DNA of 64,000 nt from contig NZ_VRKN01000002.1 in assembly GCF_008080435.1 (NCBI RefSeq), positions 62,001 to 126,000 on the forward strand, read 5' to 3'. The position numbers and the translations under genes were made by a program. The notes below the pieces were generated by a model that saw only the letters and a program-made list of their open reading frames with translations, was not told the origin of the DNA and ran no database searches. The stretch is from Enterobacter asburiae (GTDB taxonomy: Bacteria; Pseudomonadota; Gammaproteobacteria; Enterobacterales; Enterobacteriaceae). Positions 16,636 through 26,510 of the stretch are shown one piece after another; positions within the stretch are counted from its first letter, which is position 1; each line of letters opens with the position of its first letter.

Positions 16636-17912
16636 TTCCCCTCCCGTACGCGATCAAGTACCGATTTCACCATCCCAATACCCTTCTCGCGCTCGGCTTT
16701 CACCGCCACGGCCAGGCGTTCATTGATGGCAGGCAGTTGACCCAGGGTATCCCCCACCATCGCACCAAGCGAACCATCCAGCAGATGACGGATATCCACG
16801 GCCATTTCAGGCATACCAAGCTGCTGCATGATGCCTGCTGATTTGTGTTCGTAGTTGATGGCAATGGCTGGCGTGCCAAAGTTCATGGAGATAATGGCGG
16901 AGTGCAGGCGCGTACCGACGGTCAGGTCACAGGTGGAGAGCAGCTTGCCCATCTCCAGGTCGTTCAGTTCGTCCATCACCACGTGATAACGGGACGGATC
17001 GTTAACCAGATTGCGAAGGTTCAGCGCCACCATACGATCGTCTTTGTTGTAGCTGTCGATACCGGTGCAGGTAGAAAGTGCCAGCACCTGGTAACCGCTG
17101 TCCAGCACGCGGTTCACCACGTCGGCGAAGGCTTTCTCATACGCCGCCTGCGTCGTACCTAAACGCTTATCAAAGGGCGCCAGCTCACGCAGGGTAATCG
17201 CGACGGTTTTCTGTTTCGCCGCCACGTCGAGCCAGTGCTGTACCGCGTAGCTCGGCTGGAAGCTGTCGTCCTGGTGATCCACCAGCCAGGCGGTGTCCAC
17301 GCCGTGCTCAACTTTTGAGGTGTCAATTTCGCTGCGCTTCATCATGTCGAGGCTGACTGACTCGCGCAGGATCAGCGCGTCGCAGTGGCCAAAGACGTAG
17401 TTTGCGAGCTGGTTAAACTGCGGATCCTGGAATGGCCCGACGCTGTGACCAATCATAAACAGCGGCTTTTTCGCCATAAAGGTGCAGAGCGCATGCTCAA
17501 ACTGCGGCACGCCGTAGAGATCGACGAAAAACGAACCGCCGACCTGAATAATCGCGTCATAGCCGGACAGCAGACGAACGAAATCGGTAAAGCCCTGCGC
17601 GATCGCGATGTTGCGCAGCTTGCCGGTATCGGTCACACGGGAAAGCAGCACCTGGTGCTGGTAGCGACGACGCAGCACTTTCTTCACGCGTCCCATCACG
17701 CCCGCGGCGTTGTTATGCTGTTTCATCTGGCTGTAGAGCGGGTCGCCCATCACCGGGCGGTTCAGTAACCAGGATGAGCTGACCGGATAACGGCTCATCA
17801 CGTCCACTTCGGTCTCAGGCTTAAGGGTGTTAATTGCATCCAGTAAACCGCGCAGGATGGCGCTGTCGCCACGGTTGCCGCAGGTATGGTTGCCAAGAAT
17901 TAATAATTTCAT
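16632..17912 (-). CDS. wcaK: WcaK, colanic acid pyruvyl transferase
   Basis: WcaK belongs to the polysaccharide pyruvyl transferase family, which uses phosphoenolpyruvate to add a ketal to the terminal galactose of the colanic acid repeat. The 426-residue protein begins MKLLILGNHTCGNRGDSAIL, the conserved opening of this family, with IIQVGGSFFVDLYG near residue 115 and GTRLHSAIISMNFGTPAIAINYEHKS near 335-360, which is the C-terminal signature. It is cytoplasmic. It follows wzxC after 17 bases and overlaps wcaL by four. Confidence 0.95.
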   Translation of the reverse strand: MKLLILGNHTCGNRGDSAILRGLLDAINTLKPETEVDVMSRYPVSSSWLLNRPVMGDPLYSQMKQHNNAAGVMGRVKKVLRRRYQHQVLLSRVTDTGKLRNIAIAQGFTDFVRLLSGYDAIIQVGGSFFVDLYGVPQFEHALCTFMAKKPLFMIGHSVGPFQDPQFNQLANYVFGHCDALILRESVSLDMMKRSEIDTSKVEHGVDTAWLVDHQDDSFQPSYAVQHWLDVAAKQKTVAITLRELAPFDKRLGTTQAAYEKAFADVVNRVLDSGYQVLALSTCTGIDSYNKDDRMVALNLRNLVNDPSRYHVVMDELNDLEMGKLLSTCDLTVGTRLHSAIISMNFGTPAIAINYEHKSAGIMQQLGMPEMAVDIRHLLDGSLGAMVGDTLGQLPAINERLAVAVKAEREKGIGMVKSVLDRVREGK

Positions 17913-17929
17913 AATGGCCTCTTAGATAA

Positions 17930-19408
17930 CTAGCCTGCGCGAAGCAGCGTTTTCATTTTTTCGTTACGGCAAAACTGGCGCTTCATCTCCACCACCAGTG
18001 CATTGCGTGACAGCACAATCATCACGCCAAATGCCAGCGCCCCCGCGGCCACCTGCACCGCCAGCAGCGCGGCCAGCGGCAGGTGACCGCTGAGGATGAT
18101 GCCCAGGCCGTAGCTCACCGCCAGGGTAGGCAATGAGAGATAGAACGGCAGCCACAGGCTCAGGATGTACTGACGGTAGCTGGAGCCCAGTATCGGCTTG
18201 ATCATGATGAAGTAGCTCAGAACGGTATTGACTACCTGCACCAGCAGGAAGCCCAGCGTGACGCCGATGGCGCCCGCCATATGCCCGCCGACGATAATCG
18301 CCGGAATAAACAGGAAGGTTTTGAACACGTTGAACTTAAAGCTGATATCCACGCGCGCTTTTGCCATCAGCAGGGAACCAATCGGATTCCCCACGGAGCG
18401 CAGCAGCCCCACCACGCACAGCAGCTGCAGGATCGGGATGATGCCGTTCCACTTCTCACCAAACACCAGCGGCACGAAGTTACTGGAAACCACCATCAGC
18501 CCCAGCAGCACCGGGAAGTTAATGATCCCCACCACGGAAAGCAGCTTGTAGAAGTTGACGCGCAGCTTCTCGGTGTCATCCTGGATCTTGGCGAATGCCG
18601 GGAACAGGACGCGGGTGATAATCGGGTTCAGCTTCATCGGGGGGACCACCGCGACGTTGTAGGCCAGGTTGTAGCCCCCCGCCACGCTCGCGCCGAGAAT
18701 ACGTGCCAGCACCAGCGTCGACAGATTGGTATTCACATAGTTGATGATGCTGTCCGCCGTCAGCCACGCGCCAAAGCGCAGGTTGGACGAGACGGAAGCG
18801 AGAGAGAAATGCAGCCCGGGACGGTAAATCTTGCGGCCAAAGTAGCCGAACAGCAGCGTGCGCACGGCAGAGTTAACCAGGTATCCGAGGATAGCGGTCA
18901 TCGCCAGCGGCCAGAAATGGGCGCTCACCACGGTGAAGGTAAAGCCCGCCAGCACCGCGCTGGTCTCGATCATGCCGATCTTGTTGAACTCCAGCTCTTT
19001 CTGCATCAGCGCGCGGAACTGCTGCCCGTGGGGGATCACCACGAAGGCAAACGACAGCGTGCGCATCAGCGGAGCCAAATCCGGGTTGTGCAGCACGCTG
19101 GCGATAGTGTCGCTCAGCAGGAACACCAGCACGAATACGGAAATCCCCAGCCCCACGTTCAGCCAGTAGAGGGTGGTTAACTCAAGATGGCTGATCTCTT
19201 TGCGCTGGATAATCGAGTTGGCAATACCAAAATCAGACAGCGTATCGGCCAGCGCGATAATCACCAGCGAGACGGTCAGCAGACCGAACTGGTGATTATC
19301 AATAATGCGCGCCAGCACGGTCATCTGCACGAGGCCGAGGCCAATGATGACGATGGTTGCCATCGCTGACCACTTGGCGCCGCTGATGGTTTTTTCACGT
19401 AAGCTCAT
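17930..19408 (-). CDS. wzxC: WzxC, colanic acid repeat-unit flippase
   Basis: A 492-residue polytopic membrane protein of the PST/MATE-like group, opening MSLREKTISGAKWSAMATIVIIGLGLVQMTVLARIID, with about 12-14 membrane helices throughout. It moves the lipid-linked colanic acid hexasaccharide to the periplasmic face for WcaD. Conserved internal stretches include DFGIANSIIQRKEISHLELTTLYWLN near residue 60 and YNVAVVPPMKLNPIITRVLFPAFAKIQ near 250. It follows wcaJ after a single base, so the initiating transferase and the flippase are made together. Confidence 0.96.
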   Translation of the reverse strand: MSLREKTISGAKWSAMATIVIIGLGLVQMTVLARIIDNHQFGLLTVSLVIIALADTLSDFGIANSIIQRKEISHLELTTLYWLNVGLGISVFVLVFLLSDTIASVLHNPDLAPLMRTLSFAFVVIPHGQQFRALMQKELEFNKIGMIETSAVLAGFTFTVVSAHFWPLAMTAILGYLVNSAVRTLLFGYFGRKIYRPGLHFSLASVSSNLRFGAWLTADSIINYVNTNLSTLVLARILGASVAGGYNLAYNVAVVPPMKLNPIITRVLFPAFAKIQDDTEKLRVNFYKLLSVVGIINFPVLLGLMVVSSNFVPLVFGEKWNGIIPILQLLCVVGLLRSVGNPIGSLLMAKARVDISFKFNVFKTFLFIPAIIVGGHMAGAIGVTLGFLLVQVVNTVLSYFIMIKPILGSSYRQYILSLWLPFYLSLPTLAVSYGLGIILSGHLPLAALLAVQVAAGALAFGVMIVLSRNALVVEMKRQFCRNEKMKTLLRAG

Positions 19409-19409
19409 C

Positions 19410-20804
19410 TTAGTACGCCGCTTTGTTCACGAAACCTTTGAAGATGGTCAGAAAAACAATCTTGATATCGAACCAGATACTCCATTCACGGATGTACTCC
19501 AGATCGAATTCGATACGTTTTTCCATTTTTTCCAGCGTGTCGGTTTCGCCGCGCCAGCCGTTGATCTGTGCCCAACCGGTGATGCCCGGCTTCACCTTAT
19601 GGCGCAGCATGTAACCTTCAATCAGCGAGCGGTACTGCTCGTTGTGCGCCACCGCGTGAGGACGTGGGCCAACAATCGACATGCCGCCAGTAAAGACGTT
19701 GATAAACTGCGGCAGTTCATCCAGCGAGGTGCGGCGCAGGAAGTTCCCCACGCGGGTGACGCGCGGATCGTTCTGCGTCGCCTGGGTCACCACCTTGTCG
19801 TTTTCCATCACCTTCATGGAGCGGAATTTCCACACCATAATTGGCTTACCGTCCATACCGTAGCGGGTCTGGCGGAAGATTACCGGGCCGGGAGAGCTCA
19901 GCTTCACCGCCAGGGCAATGCAGCACAAAACAGGCGAAATCAGCAGCAGGATCAGTGAAGAGAGAACGATATCTTCTGCGCGCTTCAGCACGCGGTTAAT
20001 GCCCGACAGCGGCGTGTCGTAAAGCGGCACCACCGGCACGCCGTTCACCTCTTCAATACGGGAGTGAAGGATATTGAAGGTAAAGACGTCCGGGATCAGG
20101 ATCACCGAACAGGTGGTATCCGCCAGCTCGCGCATCAGTTGCTTAATGCGGAATTCGTCTTTCATCTGCATGGCGATGTAGACGTTGTGAATTTTGCCGG
20201 CTTTCGCGTCTTCAATAAGCTGTTCGTAATTACCCGCCCAGTCCGCAGGCACGCCGCCCGGCTTCGCGTCGTGGTAAATCCCCACCACTTCAAACCCTAA
20301 CCACGGCTCTTTACGGAAGCTGTCGAGCAGCACCTTCCCGACCGGCAGATCGCCCGCTACGGCAACAAAGCGGCGATTGTAGCCACGGTTACGCAGCCAG
20401 CCCGCACCAAAGCGGATCAGGGAACGGCACACCACCATGCCGACGCTGGTCAGCAGATACCAGCAGAGATAGGTGACGAGGCGATTATCAAAATCATGGC
20501 TGAACGCCACCAGGCCCGCGCTGAAGATCAGGCTCAGGGTCCAGTTCTGCAGCAACAGCATCAGTTCGGTGGTCATTTTGACGCCGCGCCACGAGCGGTA
20601 GAAATCGGTCATCCCGCCGATCATCTGAAACACGACCAGCGCAATGAGTGCCATCAGCAGATGCATGTATAAGAACGGCAGCCCGCCGATCCGACACACC
20701 GCCCACAATCCACCGACCATGATGGTGATATCAGAAAAACGCTGCACCATAGAGATTAACGATGCATTCGTTCTCGCTCGTTCGCGTTTTTTTAGATTCG
20801 TCAT
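19410..20804 (-). CDS. wcaJ: WcaJ, undecaprenyl-phosphate glucose phosphotransferase
   Basis: WcaJ starts the colanic acid repeat by transferring glucose 1-phosphate from UDP-glucose to undecaprenyl phosphate. The 464 residues match the E. coli length. Four N-terminal membrane segments lie in roughly residues 20-140, a cytoplasmic Rossmann-like domain follows, and a re-entrant helix near 280-300 leads into the catalytic PHPT domain with KLSSPGPVIFRQTRYG near 310, RTSLDELPQFINV near 380 and GPRPHAVAHN near 400. The gene is intact. It is separated from manB by 114 bases of paired palindromic repeats. Confidence 0.97.
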   Translation of the reverse strand: MTNLKKRERARTNASLISMVQRFSDITIMVGGLWAVCRIGGLPFLYMHLLMALIALVVFQMIGGMTDFYRSWRGVKMTTELMLLLQNWTLSLIFSAGLVAFSHDFDNRLVTYLCWYLLTSVGMVVCRSLIRFGAGWLRNRGYNRRFVAVAGDLPVGKVLLDSFRKEPWLGFEVVGIYHDAKPGGVPADWAGNYEQLIEDAKAGKIHNVYIAMQMKDEFRIKQLMRELADTTCSVILIPDVFTFNILHSRIEEVNGVPVVPLYDTPLSGINRVLKRAEDIVLSSLILLLISPVLCCIALAVKLSSPGPVIFRQTRYGMDGKPIMVWKFRSMKVMENDKVVTQATQNDPRVTRVGNFLRRTSLDELPQFINVFTGGMSIVGPRPHAVAHNEQYRSLIEGYMLRHKVKPGITGWAQINGWRGETDTLEKMEKRIEFDLEYIREWSIWFDIKIVFLTIFKGFVNKAAY

Positions 20805-20830
20805 CGTTGTTCCTTTAGTTCAAACCTTCC

Positions 20831-20912
20831 CCCCTCACCCTAACCCTCTCCCCAAAGGGGAGAGGGAACTTGAACACCCTCTCCCCTTTGGGGAGAGGGC
20901 TGGGGTGAGGGG
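20831..20912. repeat. Paired inverted palindromic repeat between manB and wcaJ
   Basis: Two copies of a CCCTCACCC-type element lie head to head. The palindromic cores, CCCTCTCCCC and GGGGAGAGGG around three bases, are at 20844-20866 and 20877-20899, and outer arms CCCCTCACCC and GGGTGAGGGG enclose them. The whole can fold into two hairpins or one long stem. Related copies occur at 32728-32857 and 63012-63050. Similar sequences are scattered between genes in several gammaproteobacteria. Confidence 0.9.
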
Positions 20913-20918
20913 CAATGT

Positions 20919-22289
20919 TTACTGATTCAACAGCGCCAGAATGTCCTTCGTTCGGGCTTCCATCAGCGCGGTGTCAGCACGGGATTCCACGTTCAGGCGC
21001 ACCACAGGCTCGGTATTGGACGAGCGCAGGTTGAAGCGCCACTGCGGGAACGCCATGCTGATGCCGTCCGTACGGTCAATTTCCAGCGCGTGAATCGCAA
21101 AATGCTGCTCCACGCGGGCAATGGCCTCGGCTGGCTCCGCCAGCTTGCTGTTGATCTCCCCGCTCGCCGGGAACGCCGCCATACGGTCGCGCACCAGCTC
21201 GCCCAGCGTCTGCCCCTTCAGGCACAGCAGCTCGGTGACCAGCAGCCACGGGATCATCCCGCTGTCGCAGTAGGCAAAATCACGGAAGTAGTGGTGGGCG
21301 CTCATCTCGCCGCCGTAAATGGCGTCTTCTTCGCGCATGCGCTCTTTGATAAAGGCATGGCCGGTTTTGGACATCACCGGCGTGCCGCCTGCCGCTGACA
21401 CCACATCGACGGTGTTCCAGGAAAGGCGCGGGTCATGAATGATTTTCGCGCCCGGGTTTTTCTCAAGGAACGCTTCCGCCAGCAGGCCGACAATGTAGTA
21501 GCCCTCGATGAACTGTCCTTTCTCGTCGAACAGGAAGCAGCGGTCGAAATCGCCGTCAAAGGCGATGCCCATATCCGCGCCGTGCTCAATCACCGCGTTG
21601 CGGGTGTCATCGCGGCACTCCGGCAGCAGCGGGTTAGGAATACCGTTCGGGAAGTTGCCGTCCGGGGTGTTGTGCACTTTGACGAAGGTCACCGGCACGT
21701 TCAGCGCCTTAAAGCGGGCTTCCAGCGCATCCACCACCGGGCCAGCCGCGCCGTTACCGGAGTTGATCACCAGCGTGAGCGGCTTGAGGTTCGCCACGTT
21801 GATGTAGCCCAGCAGGTGGTCGATGTACGCTTTCTGCAGGTTGATTTTTTTGTAGCTGCCGCGCTTCGCGTCGTTCACCGGCGGGAAATCGTTGGCTTCC
21901 GCCAGACGCTGCACGTCGCGCAGGCCGGTGTCGCCGCTGATAGGACGGGCCCCCTTGCGCACCAGCTTCATCCCGTTGTAGTCCATCGGGTTGTGGCTGG
22001 CCGTCACTTCGATACCGCCGTCCACGCCCAGGTGGAAGGTGGCAAAGTAAATCTCTTCGGTCCCGGAAAGGCCGATATCCAGCACGTCCACGCCCGCGTC
22101 CTGCAGCCCTTTCGCCAGGGCCAGCTTCAGGGACTCGCTGGTCAGACGCACATCGCCGCCCAGCACAATGGTCTGCGGTTTTAAATATTCGCCGTACGCG
22201 CGGCCAATGCGCCACGCGATGTCTTCATTCAGCTCTTCGCCCAGCTTGCCGCGAATATCGTAGGCTTTAAAACAGGTTAATTTTTCCAT
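20919..22289 (-). CDS. manB: Phosphomannomutase ManB (CpsG)
   Basis: ManB interconverts mannose 6-phosphate and mannose 1-phosphate, feeding GDP-mannose and then GDP-L-fucose for colanic acid. I use ATG 22289, which gives 456 residues starting [17 protein letters not shown], preceded by AAGGGG at suitable spacing; the in-frame ATG at 22382 would read through a repeat and is unlikely. The phosphoserine loop TASHNP has Ser98, the metal loop DGDFDR lies near 243-248, the sugar loop GEMSAHHYF near 325, and the phosphate loop [12 protein letters not shown] near 425. It follows manC across a 111-base gap that contains a REP element. Confidence 0.96.
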   Translation of the reverse strand: MEKLTCFKAYDIRGKLGEELNEDIAWRIGRAYGEYLKPQTIVLGGDVRLTSESLKLALAKGLQDAGVDVLDIGLSGTEEIYFATFHLGVDGGIEVTASHNPMDYNGMKLVRKGARPISGDTGLRDVQRLAEANDFPPVNDAKRGSYKKINLQKAYIDHLLGYINVANLKPLTLVINSGNGAAGPVVDALEARFKALNVPVTFVKVHNTPDGNFPNGIPNPLLPECRDDTRNAVIEHGADMGIAFDGDFDRCFLFDEKGQFIEGYYIVGLLAEAFLEKNPGAKIIHDPRLSWNTVDVVSAAGGTPVMSKTGHAFIKERMREEDAIYGGEMSAHHYFRDFAYCDSGMIPWLLVTELLCLKGQTLGELVRDRMAAFPASGEINSKLAEPAEAIARVEQHFAIHALEIDRTDGISMAFPQWRFNLRSSNTEPVVRLNVESRADTALMEARTKDILALLNQ

Positions 22290-22359
22290 GATGACCCCTT
22301 TTTCAGGCAACAGTCGGCCCTGACCACTAAATGGCCAAATTGATTTTTTTGTCATTCGC

Positions 22360-22388
22360 AGGCCCGGTAAGCGCAGCGCCACCGGGCA
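22360..22388. repeat. REP-like palindrome between manC and manB
   Basis: GCCCGGT and ACCGGGC arms flank a GC-rich centre in the form of enterobacterial REP units. The element lies wholly between the manC stop and the manB ribosome site and is read through in the colanic acid transcript. No T-run follows on the minus strand. Confidence 0.82.
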
Positions 22389-22400
22389 TAATGCAGAGTG

Positions 22401-23837
22401 CTACACCCGCCCGTAGCGGTCCTGGAAGCGCACGATATCGTCCTCTTCCAGATACGAGCCGGATCGCACCTCAATTAAGTCGAGAGGAATTTTCCCCGGG
22501 TTCTCCAGACAGTGGGTCGCCCCCAGCGGAATATAAATGGACTCGTTTTCACCCAGCAGTTTGACTTCACCGTCAATAGTGACTTTAGCGGTACCCGCGA
22601 CCACCACCCAGTGCTCGGCGCGGTGATGGTGCATCTGCACCGACAGCCCCTCGCCCGGCTTCACGGTAATGCGTTTCACCTGATAGCGGTCACCGGAATC
22701 GATGGAGTCATATTTCCCCCACGGGCGGTACACTTCGCGGTGAATGTGGTGCTCGTGACGGCCATCCGCCTTGATCTTCTCCACCACTTTTTTAACGTCC
22801 TGCACGGCGTTACGGTCGGCAATCAGCACAGCGTCTTTGGTCTGGACAACCACCAGATCTTTCACCCCGACCGTGGTGACCAGGCCGGACTCGGCGTAGA
22901 CGTAGCTGTTTTCCGTTTTGTGGCTAATGACATCACCGTGATGGACGTTCCCCTCCGGGGTATGGGCGCTGATCTCCCACAAGGAGGACCAGGAGCCCAC
23001 ATCGCTCCAGCCCGCATCCATCGGTACCACGACGGCGTCAGCCGTACGTTCCATCACCGCGTAGTCAATGGACTCTTCCGGGCAGGCGAGGAACGCCTCT
23101 TCATCCACGCGGATGAAGTCGAGATCCGGGTCCACCACCGCCATTGCTTTCTCGCAGGCGTTCAGAATATCCGGGCGATATTTGCGCAGCTCTTCCAGAT
23201 AGCGTCCGGCACGGAACAGGAACATCCCACTGTTCCAGTAATACTCACCGCTGGCGACATACGCCTGCGCGGTTTCCAGATTCGGTTTTTCAACAAACTG
23301 CGCCACGTCAAACGCCACGCTGTCGCCTTCACCCGGCGTCACGTTGCCGCGACGGATGTAGCCATAGCCGGTTTCCGGCAGATCCGGCACGATGCCGAAA
23401 GTCACCAGCTTGCCGCTCTCGGCGTAAGGAATGGCCGCACGCACCGCGTCGCGGAACGCGTCTTCCTGCTGGATAACGTGGTCTGCCGCCAGGACCAGCA
23501 TCAGCGGGTCACAGTTCGGGCTGCTGCGTTTTGCCGCCAGCGCCGCCAGGGCAATCGCTGGCGCGGTATTCCGTCCTACAGGCTCCAGGATGATGTTTTC
23601 GGTGAGTTTATTCAGCTGGCGCAGCTGCTCGGCAACAATAAAGCGGTGCTGTTCGTTACAAATCACCACCGGGCTTTCACACTCCACGCCGTGCAGACGG
23701 TTTACCGTCGTCTGCAGCATGGTGAGCTCCCCTTTCAGGCAGAGGAACTGTTTTGGATAGAGCACGCGGGACAGCGGCCACAACCGGCTACCAGAGCCAC
23801 CAGCCATCACAACCGGATACAAAGTGGTTTGACTCAT
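22401..23837 (-). CDS. manC: Mannose-1-phosphate guanylyltransferase ManC (CpsB)
   Basis: ManC makes GDP-mannose from GTP and mannose 1-phosphate. The 478-residue protein, same length as E. coli CpsB, starts with the nucleotidyltransferase motif [22 protein letters not shown] (near residues 11-32), has VLAADHVIQ near 108 and the FVEKPN sugar-binding stretch near 175, and ends in a cupin domain with [16 protein letters not shown] near 400-415, as in two-domain enzymes that may also act as phosphomannose isomerase. The upstream wcaI stop is three bases away, so manC is tightly coupled to it. Confidence 0.97.
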   Translation of the reverse strand: MSQTTLYPVVMAGGSGSRLWPLSRVLYPKQFLCLKGELTMLQTTVNRLHGVECESPVVICNEQHRFIVAEQLRQLNKLTENIILEPVGRNTAPAIALAALAAKRSSPNCDPLMLVLAADHVIQQEDAFRDAVRAAIPYAESGKLVTFGIVPDLPETGYGYIRRGNVTPGEGDSVAFDVAQFVEKPNLETAQAYVASGEYYWNSGMFLFRAGRYLEELRKYRPDILNACEKAMAVVDPDLDFIRVDEEAFLACPEESIDYAVMERTADAVVVPMDAGWSDVGSWSSLWEISAHTPEGNVHHGDVISHKTENSYVYAESGLVTTVGVKDLVVVQTKDAVLIADRNAVQDVKKVVEKIKADGRHEHHIHREVYRPWGKYDSIDSGDRYQVKRITVKPGEGLSVQMHHHRAEHWVVVAGTAKVTIDGEVKLLGENESIYIPLGATHCLENPGKIPLDLIEVRSGSYLEEDDIVRFQDRYGRV

Positions 23838-23840
23838 GAT

Positions 23841-25064
23841 TTATCCCCGTATATCTGCAATAAATTGGCTCAGCACGTTCTCTTTCTCGAGCGTGCGTTC
23901 GGCATATTCACGTGCCACCGTGTTCACTTTTGGCATGGCAAGTGCCTGTTCAATTCCGGTCACCAGCGCCGGGACCGATTCCGGCTCCACGCACACGGCA
24001 ATCCCCGGATAGCTGTCGCACAGCTGGCCTAATTCTGTTTCGGCTTCTGCCGTGATCACCGCGTTACCGCCCACTGCCAGAATGTTGGTCAGCTTGGACG
24101 GCAGCACCGCATCCGCGGCGCCGCGTTTTTGCACCACCAGATGGCAGTCGCCCATCTTCAGTAGCGCAGGCAATGCCTCGTAAGACTGGAGCGGGAAAAA
24201 TTTCACGTTGGTCAGGCCGCGTTCGCCGGCCATTTTCTCCAGCCGCGCTTTTCCACCACCCTGCCCGACAATCACAAATATCCACGGATGTTTGCTAAGC
24301 TGCTGGGCTGCTTCAATCACGCTCTCCAGCCCCTGCTTTTCGCCGATGTTGCCTGAGTAAAGAATGATTTTTTGATCTTCAGGCAATCCGAGCTGCGCGC
24401 GCAGCGCCTGAGCGTCTTGATCTGTCACATCGCGAAAACGCGCCACTTCAGACCAGTTCGGGAAGAAGATCACCTTCTCTACCGGGACGCCCTTCTCCTG
24501 CGCCTTGTTCATCATCGAGCGCGAGATAGTCGAGACGTAATCCACGTTATGCAGACCGTTGCGCTCAAACGCGCTGGCGAGTTTCGCCACCTTGCCGCCT
24601 TTGCTTTTGCCTGCCATCCCCAGGCCCAGCATGGCGTCAACTTCATAATCCTGAATGTGCAGCAGGGTGCGCGCACCGGAGAGTTTGCCCAGCAGGCGCA
24701 TGCCCGGCGTGCAAAACAGCGTCGGTACCACACCGATGATGCGATCCGGCTTCCAGCGACGCTGCGCCATCAGCGGGAAGAAACTGCTCAGGGCAAAGCT
24801 GCCCAGATGAATTAACCGTTTCAGCGTCGAGGGCTGCTTAGGCACATACAGCGGGCAGCGCCAGACGGTCGCTGCACCCTCTTCGCGACGGTAGCGCCAG
24901 CTTGAGTAGCGCTCCCCGACTTTCCATTCCGGGTAGTACGGCGGCGCGGTAATGACCCGCACGTCATGTCCCTGGCTCGCCATCCACTCGACCATCTCGC
25001 CGGTGTATTTCCCGATGCCGGTTAGCTCCGGCGAGTAGTTGATTCCGTATACGAGGATCTTCAT
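23841..25064 (-). CDS. wcaI: WcaI, colanic acid GT4 fucosyltransferase
   Basis: WcaI adds the first L-fucose to the glucose-primed lipid in E. coli. The 407-residue protein has family 4 features: [24 protein letters not shown] at the N-terminus, with the glycine-rich acceptor loop, [15 protein letters not shown] near residue 136, [23 protein letters not shown] near 230 at the start of the donor domain, and [21 protein letters not shown] near 315, which replaces the usual E-x7-E helix. Its ATG overlaps the gmm stop by four bases (ATGA). It is intact. Confidence 0.95.
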   Translation of the reverse strand: MKILVYGINYSPELTGIGKYTGEMVEWMASQGHDVRVITAPPYYPEWKVGERYSSWRYRREEGAATVWRCPLYVPKQPSTLKRLIHLGSFALSSFFPLMAQRRWKPDRIIGVVPTLFCTPGMRLLGKLSGARTLLHIQDYEVDAMLGLGMAGKSKGGKVAKLASAFERNGLHNVDYVSTISRSMMNKAQEKGVPVEKVIFFPNWSEVARFRDVTDQDAQALRAQLGLPEDQKIILYSGNIGEKQGLESVIEAAQQLSKHPWIFVIVGQGGGKARLEKMAGERGLTNVKFFPLQSYEALPALLKMGDCHLVVQKRGAADAVLPSKLTNILAVGGNAVITAEAETELGQLCDSYPGIAVCVEPESVPALVTGIEQALAMPKVNTVAREYAERTLEKENVLSQFIADIRG

Positions 25065-25543
25065 AAGCCCGGCACCTCAGCCTGACGTTCCGCGAGGAAG
25101 TACGCTCGACTGTTGTCGTGAACGTTCTCGCTCGCAAGCAACGCCTCTGGCGTCTGCCAGCGGTAGTCGTCATGCTGAGAATCAGGCAGACGCAGGTCTG
25201 CCTCACTCACCTTCAGGCGGAACCCCAGCACGATGTAGTGCGTGGTGAACCCGGTGCCTGAAAAGTTATCGTCATAGAAGTGCTGCCAGACCCCGTAAAA
25301 CTGGCCCGCTGCCATCGGCAGCTGCAGGCCCAGTTCCGCCAGAGTGAGACGCTCAAACGCATCGCTCAGCGTCTCATCCTTCTGCACGCGCCCGCCGGGC
25401 ACGAACCAGAAGCCCTGTGCAGGACGGTTGGTTCGTTTCCCCAGCAAGAACTCGCCGCGTTCGTTCTCCACGATCAAATCAATTGAGATGAGCGGAGTGG
25501 AACGCACTACCGTGGCAAAATCTTCCTGACTTAAAAACATCAT
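25061..25543 (-). CDS. gmm: GDP-mannose mannosyl hydrolase Gmm (WcaH/NudD)
   Basis: Gmm is a Nudix-family enzyme that splits GDP-mannose or GDP-glucose to GDP and the sugar, possibly adjusting GDP-mannose supply. The start is ATG 25543, sharing one base with the fcl stop (TAATG), which gives 160 residues; a second ATG follows at 25540 and corresponds to the E. coli start. The Nudix-like stretch runs from [17 protein letters not shown] to AELGLQLP near residues 49-75. As is typical of Gmm, it lacks the usual Glu pair. [24 protein letters not shown] near 85-108 is a family mark. It ends overlapping wcaI. Confidence 0.94.
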   Translation of the reverse strand: MMFLSQEDFATVVRSTPLISIDLIVENERGEFLLGKRTNRPAQGFWFVPGGRVQKDETLSDAFERLTLAELGLQLPMAAGQFYGVWQHFYDDNFSGTGFTTHYIVLGFRLKVSEADLRLPDSQHDDYRWQTPEALLASENVHDNSRAYFLAERQAEVPGL

Positions 25544-26508
25544 TACCCCCGGAAGCGGTGCTGGTTTTCCAGGAACCACTGGTAGGTGCTGGCCAGCCCC
25601 TGCTCCAGTGACACCTCGTGATACCAGCCCAGCTGATGCAGACGGGTCACGTCCAGCAGTTTGCGCGGCGTGCCGTCCGGCTTGGTGGCGTCAAACACCA
25701 CGCGGCCTTTGTAGCCCACCACCTGCGCGATGGTCTGCGCCAGCTCGCGAATGGTGCAGTCCACGCCGGTACCGACGTTGATATGCGACAGCATCGGCTC
25801 GGTGTTCTCCTGCCACACTTCGCGATCCAGCTCCATCACGTGAATGCTGGCGGCAGCCATGTCGTCCACATGCAGGAATTCGCGCATCGGCGTGCCGCTG
25901 CCCCACACCACCACGTCCGGTGCGTTCTCGGCGGTCGCCTCGTGGAAACGACGCAGCAGCGCCGGGATCACGTGCGAGTTGCTCGGGTGGAAGTTGTCGT
26001 GTGGTCCGTACAGGTTGGTCGGCATCACCGAACGATAGTCGCGGTTGTACTGACGGTTGTAGGACTCGCACAGCTTGATCCCGGCAATCTTGGCAATCGC
26101 GTACGGCTCGTTGGTGGCTTCAAGCGTGCCCTGCAGCAGTTCGCTTTCGGCGATCGGCTGTTTCGCCATTTTCGGGTAAATACAGGACGACCCAAGGAAC
26201 AGCAGCTTATTCACGTTATGCAGATGCGCCGCGTGAATGATGTTGCTCTCAATCATCATGTTTTCGTAGATGAAATCTGCCGGATAGGTGTTGTTAGCGA
26301 CAATGCCGCCCACTTTCGCCGCAGCCAGATACACCTGGTCAATACGTTCGTTGGCAAAGAAGTCCTGTACCGCACGGCTGTCGAGCAGGTTCAGCTCGTC
26401 GCGGGTGCGAACAATCACCTCTACGTCACCGCGCTGTTCCAGCTGGCGTTCAATCGCGGAACCCACCATTCCGCGATGACCGGCGACAAAAATACGTTGT
26501 TTTGTCAT
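25543..26508 (-). CDS. fcl: GDP-L-fucose synthase Fcl (WcaG)
   Basis: Fcl performs the epimerisation at C3 and C5 and the reduction at C4 of GDP-4-keto-6-deoxymannose, giving GDP-L-fucose. The 321-residue SDR protein has [14 protein letters not shown] at residues 10-23 for NADPH binding, [15 protein letters not shown] near 104-118, and [13 protein letters not shown] near 136, with the catalytic Tyr and Lys. The gene is two bases downstream of gmd and overlaps gmm by one base, so the GDP-fucose and GDP-mannose genes form one translational block. Confidence 0.97.
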   Translation of the reverse strand: MTKQRIFVAGHRGMVGSAIERQLEQRGDVEVIVRTRDELNLLDSRAVQDFFANERIDQVYLAAAKVGGIVANNTYPADFIYENMMIESNIIHAAHLHNVNKLLFLGSSCIYPKMAKQPIAESELLQGTLEATNEPYAIAKIAGIKLCESYNRQYNRDYRSVMPTNLYGPHDNFHPSNSHVIPALLRRFHEATAENAPDVVVWGSGTPMREFLHVDDMAAASIHVMELDREVWQENTEPMLSHINVGTGVDCTIRELAQTIAQVVGYKGRVVFDATKPDGTPRKLLDVTRLHQLGWYHEVSLEQGLASTYQWFLENQHRFRG

Positions 26509-26510
26509 TC

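Noticed and set aside
18281-19180. 299-codon open frame on the plus strand opposite wzxC
   Set aside because: Low-complexity His/Gln/Arg-rich composition typical of an antisense shadow; wzxC is intact on the other strand.
22512-24032. Long open frame (506 codons) on the plus strand opposite manC and wcaI
   Set aside because: It is a mirror of codon bias in GC-rich genes; the minus-strand genes there are full-length and recognisable.
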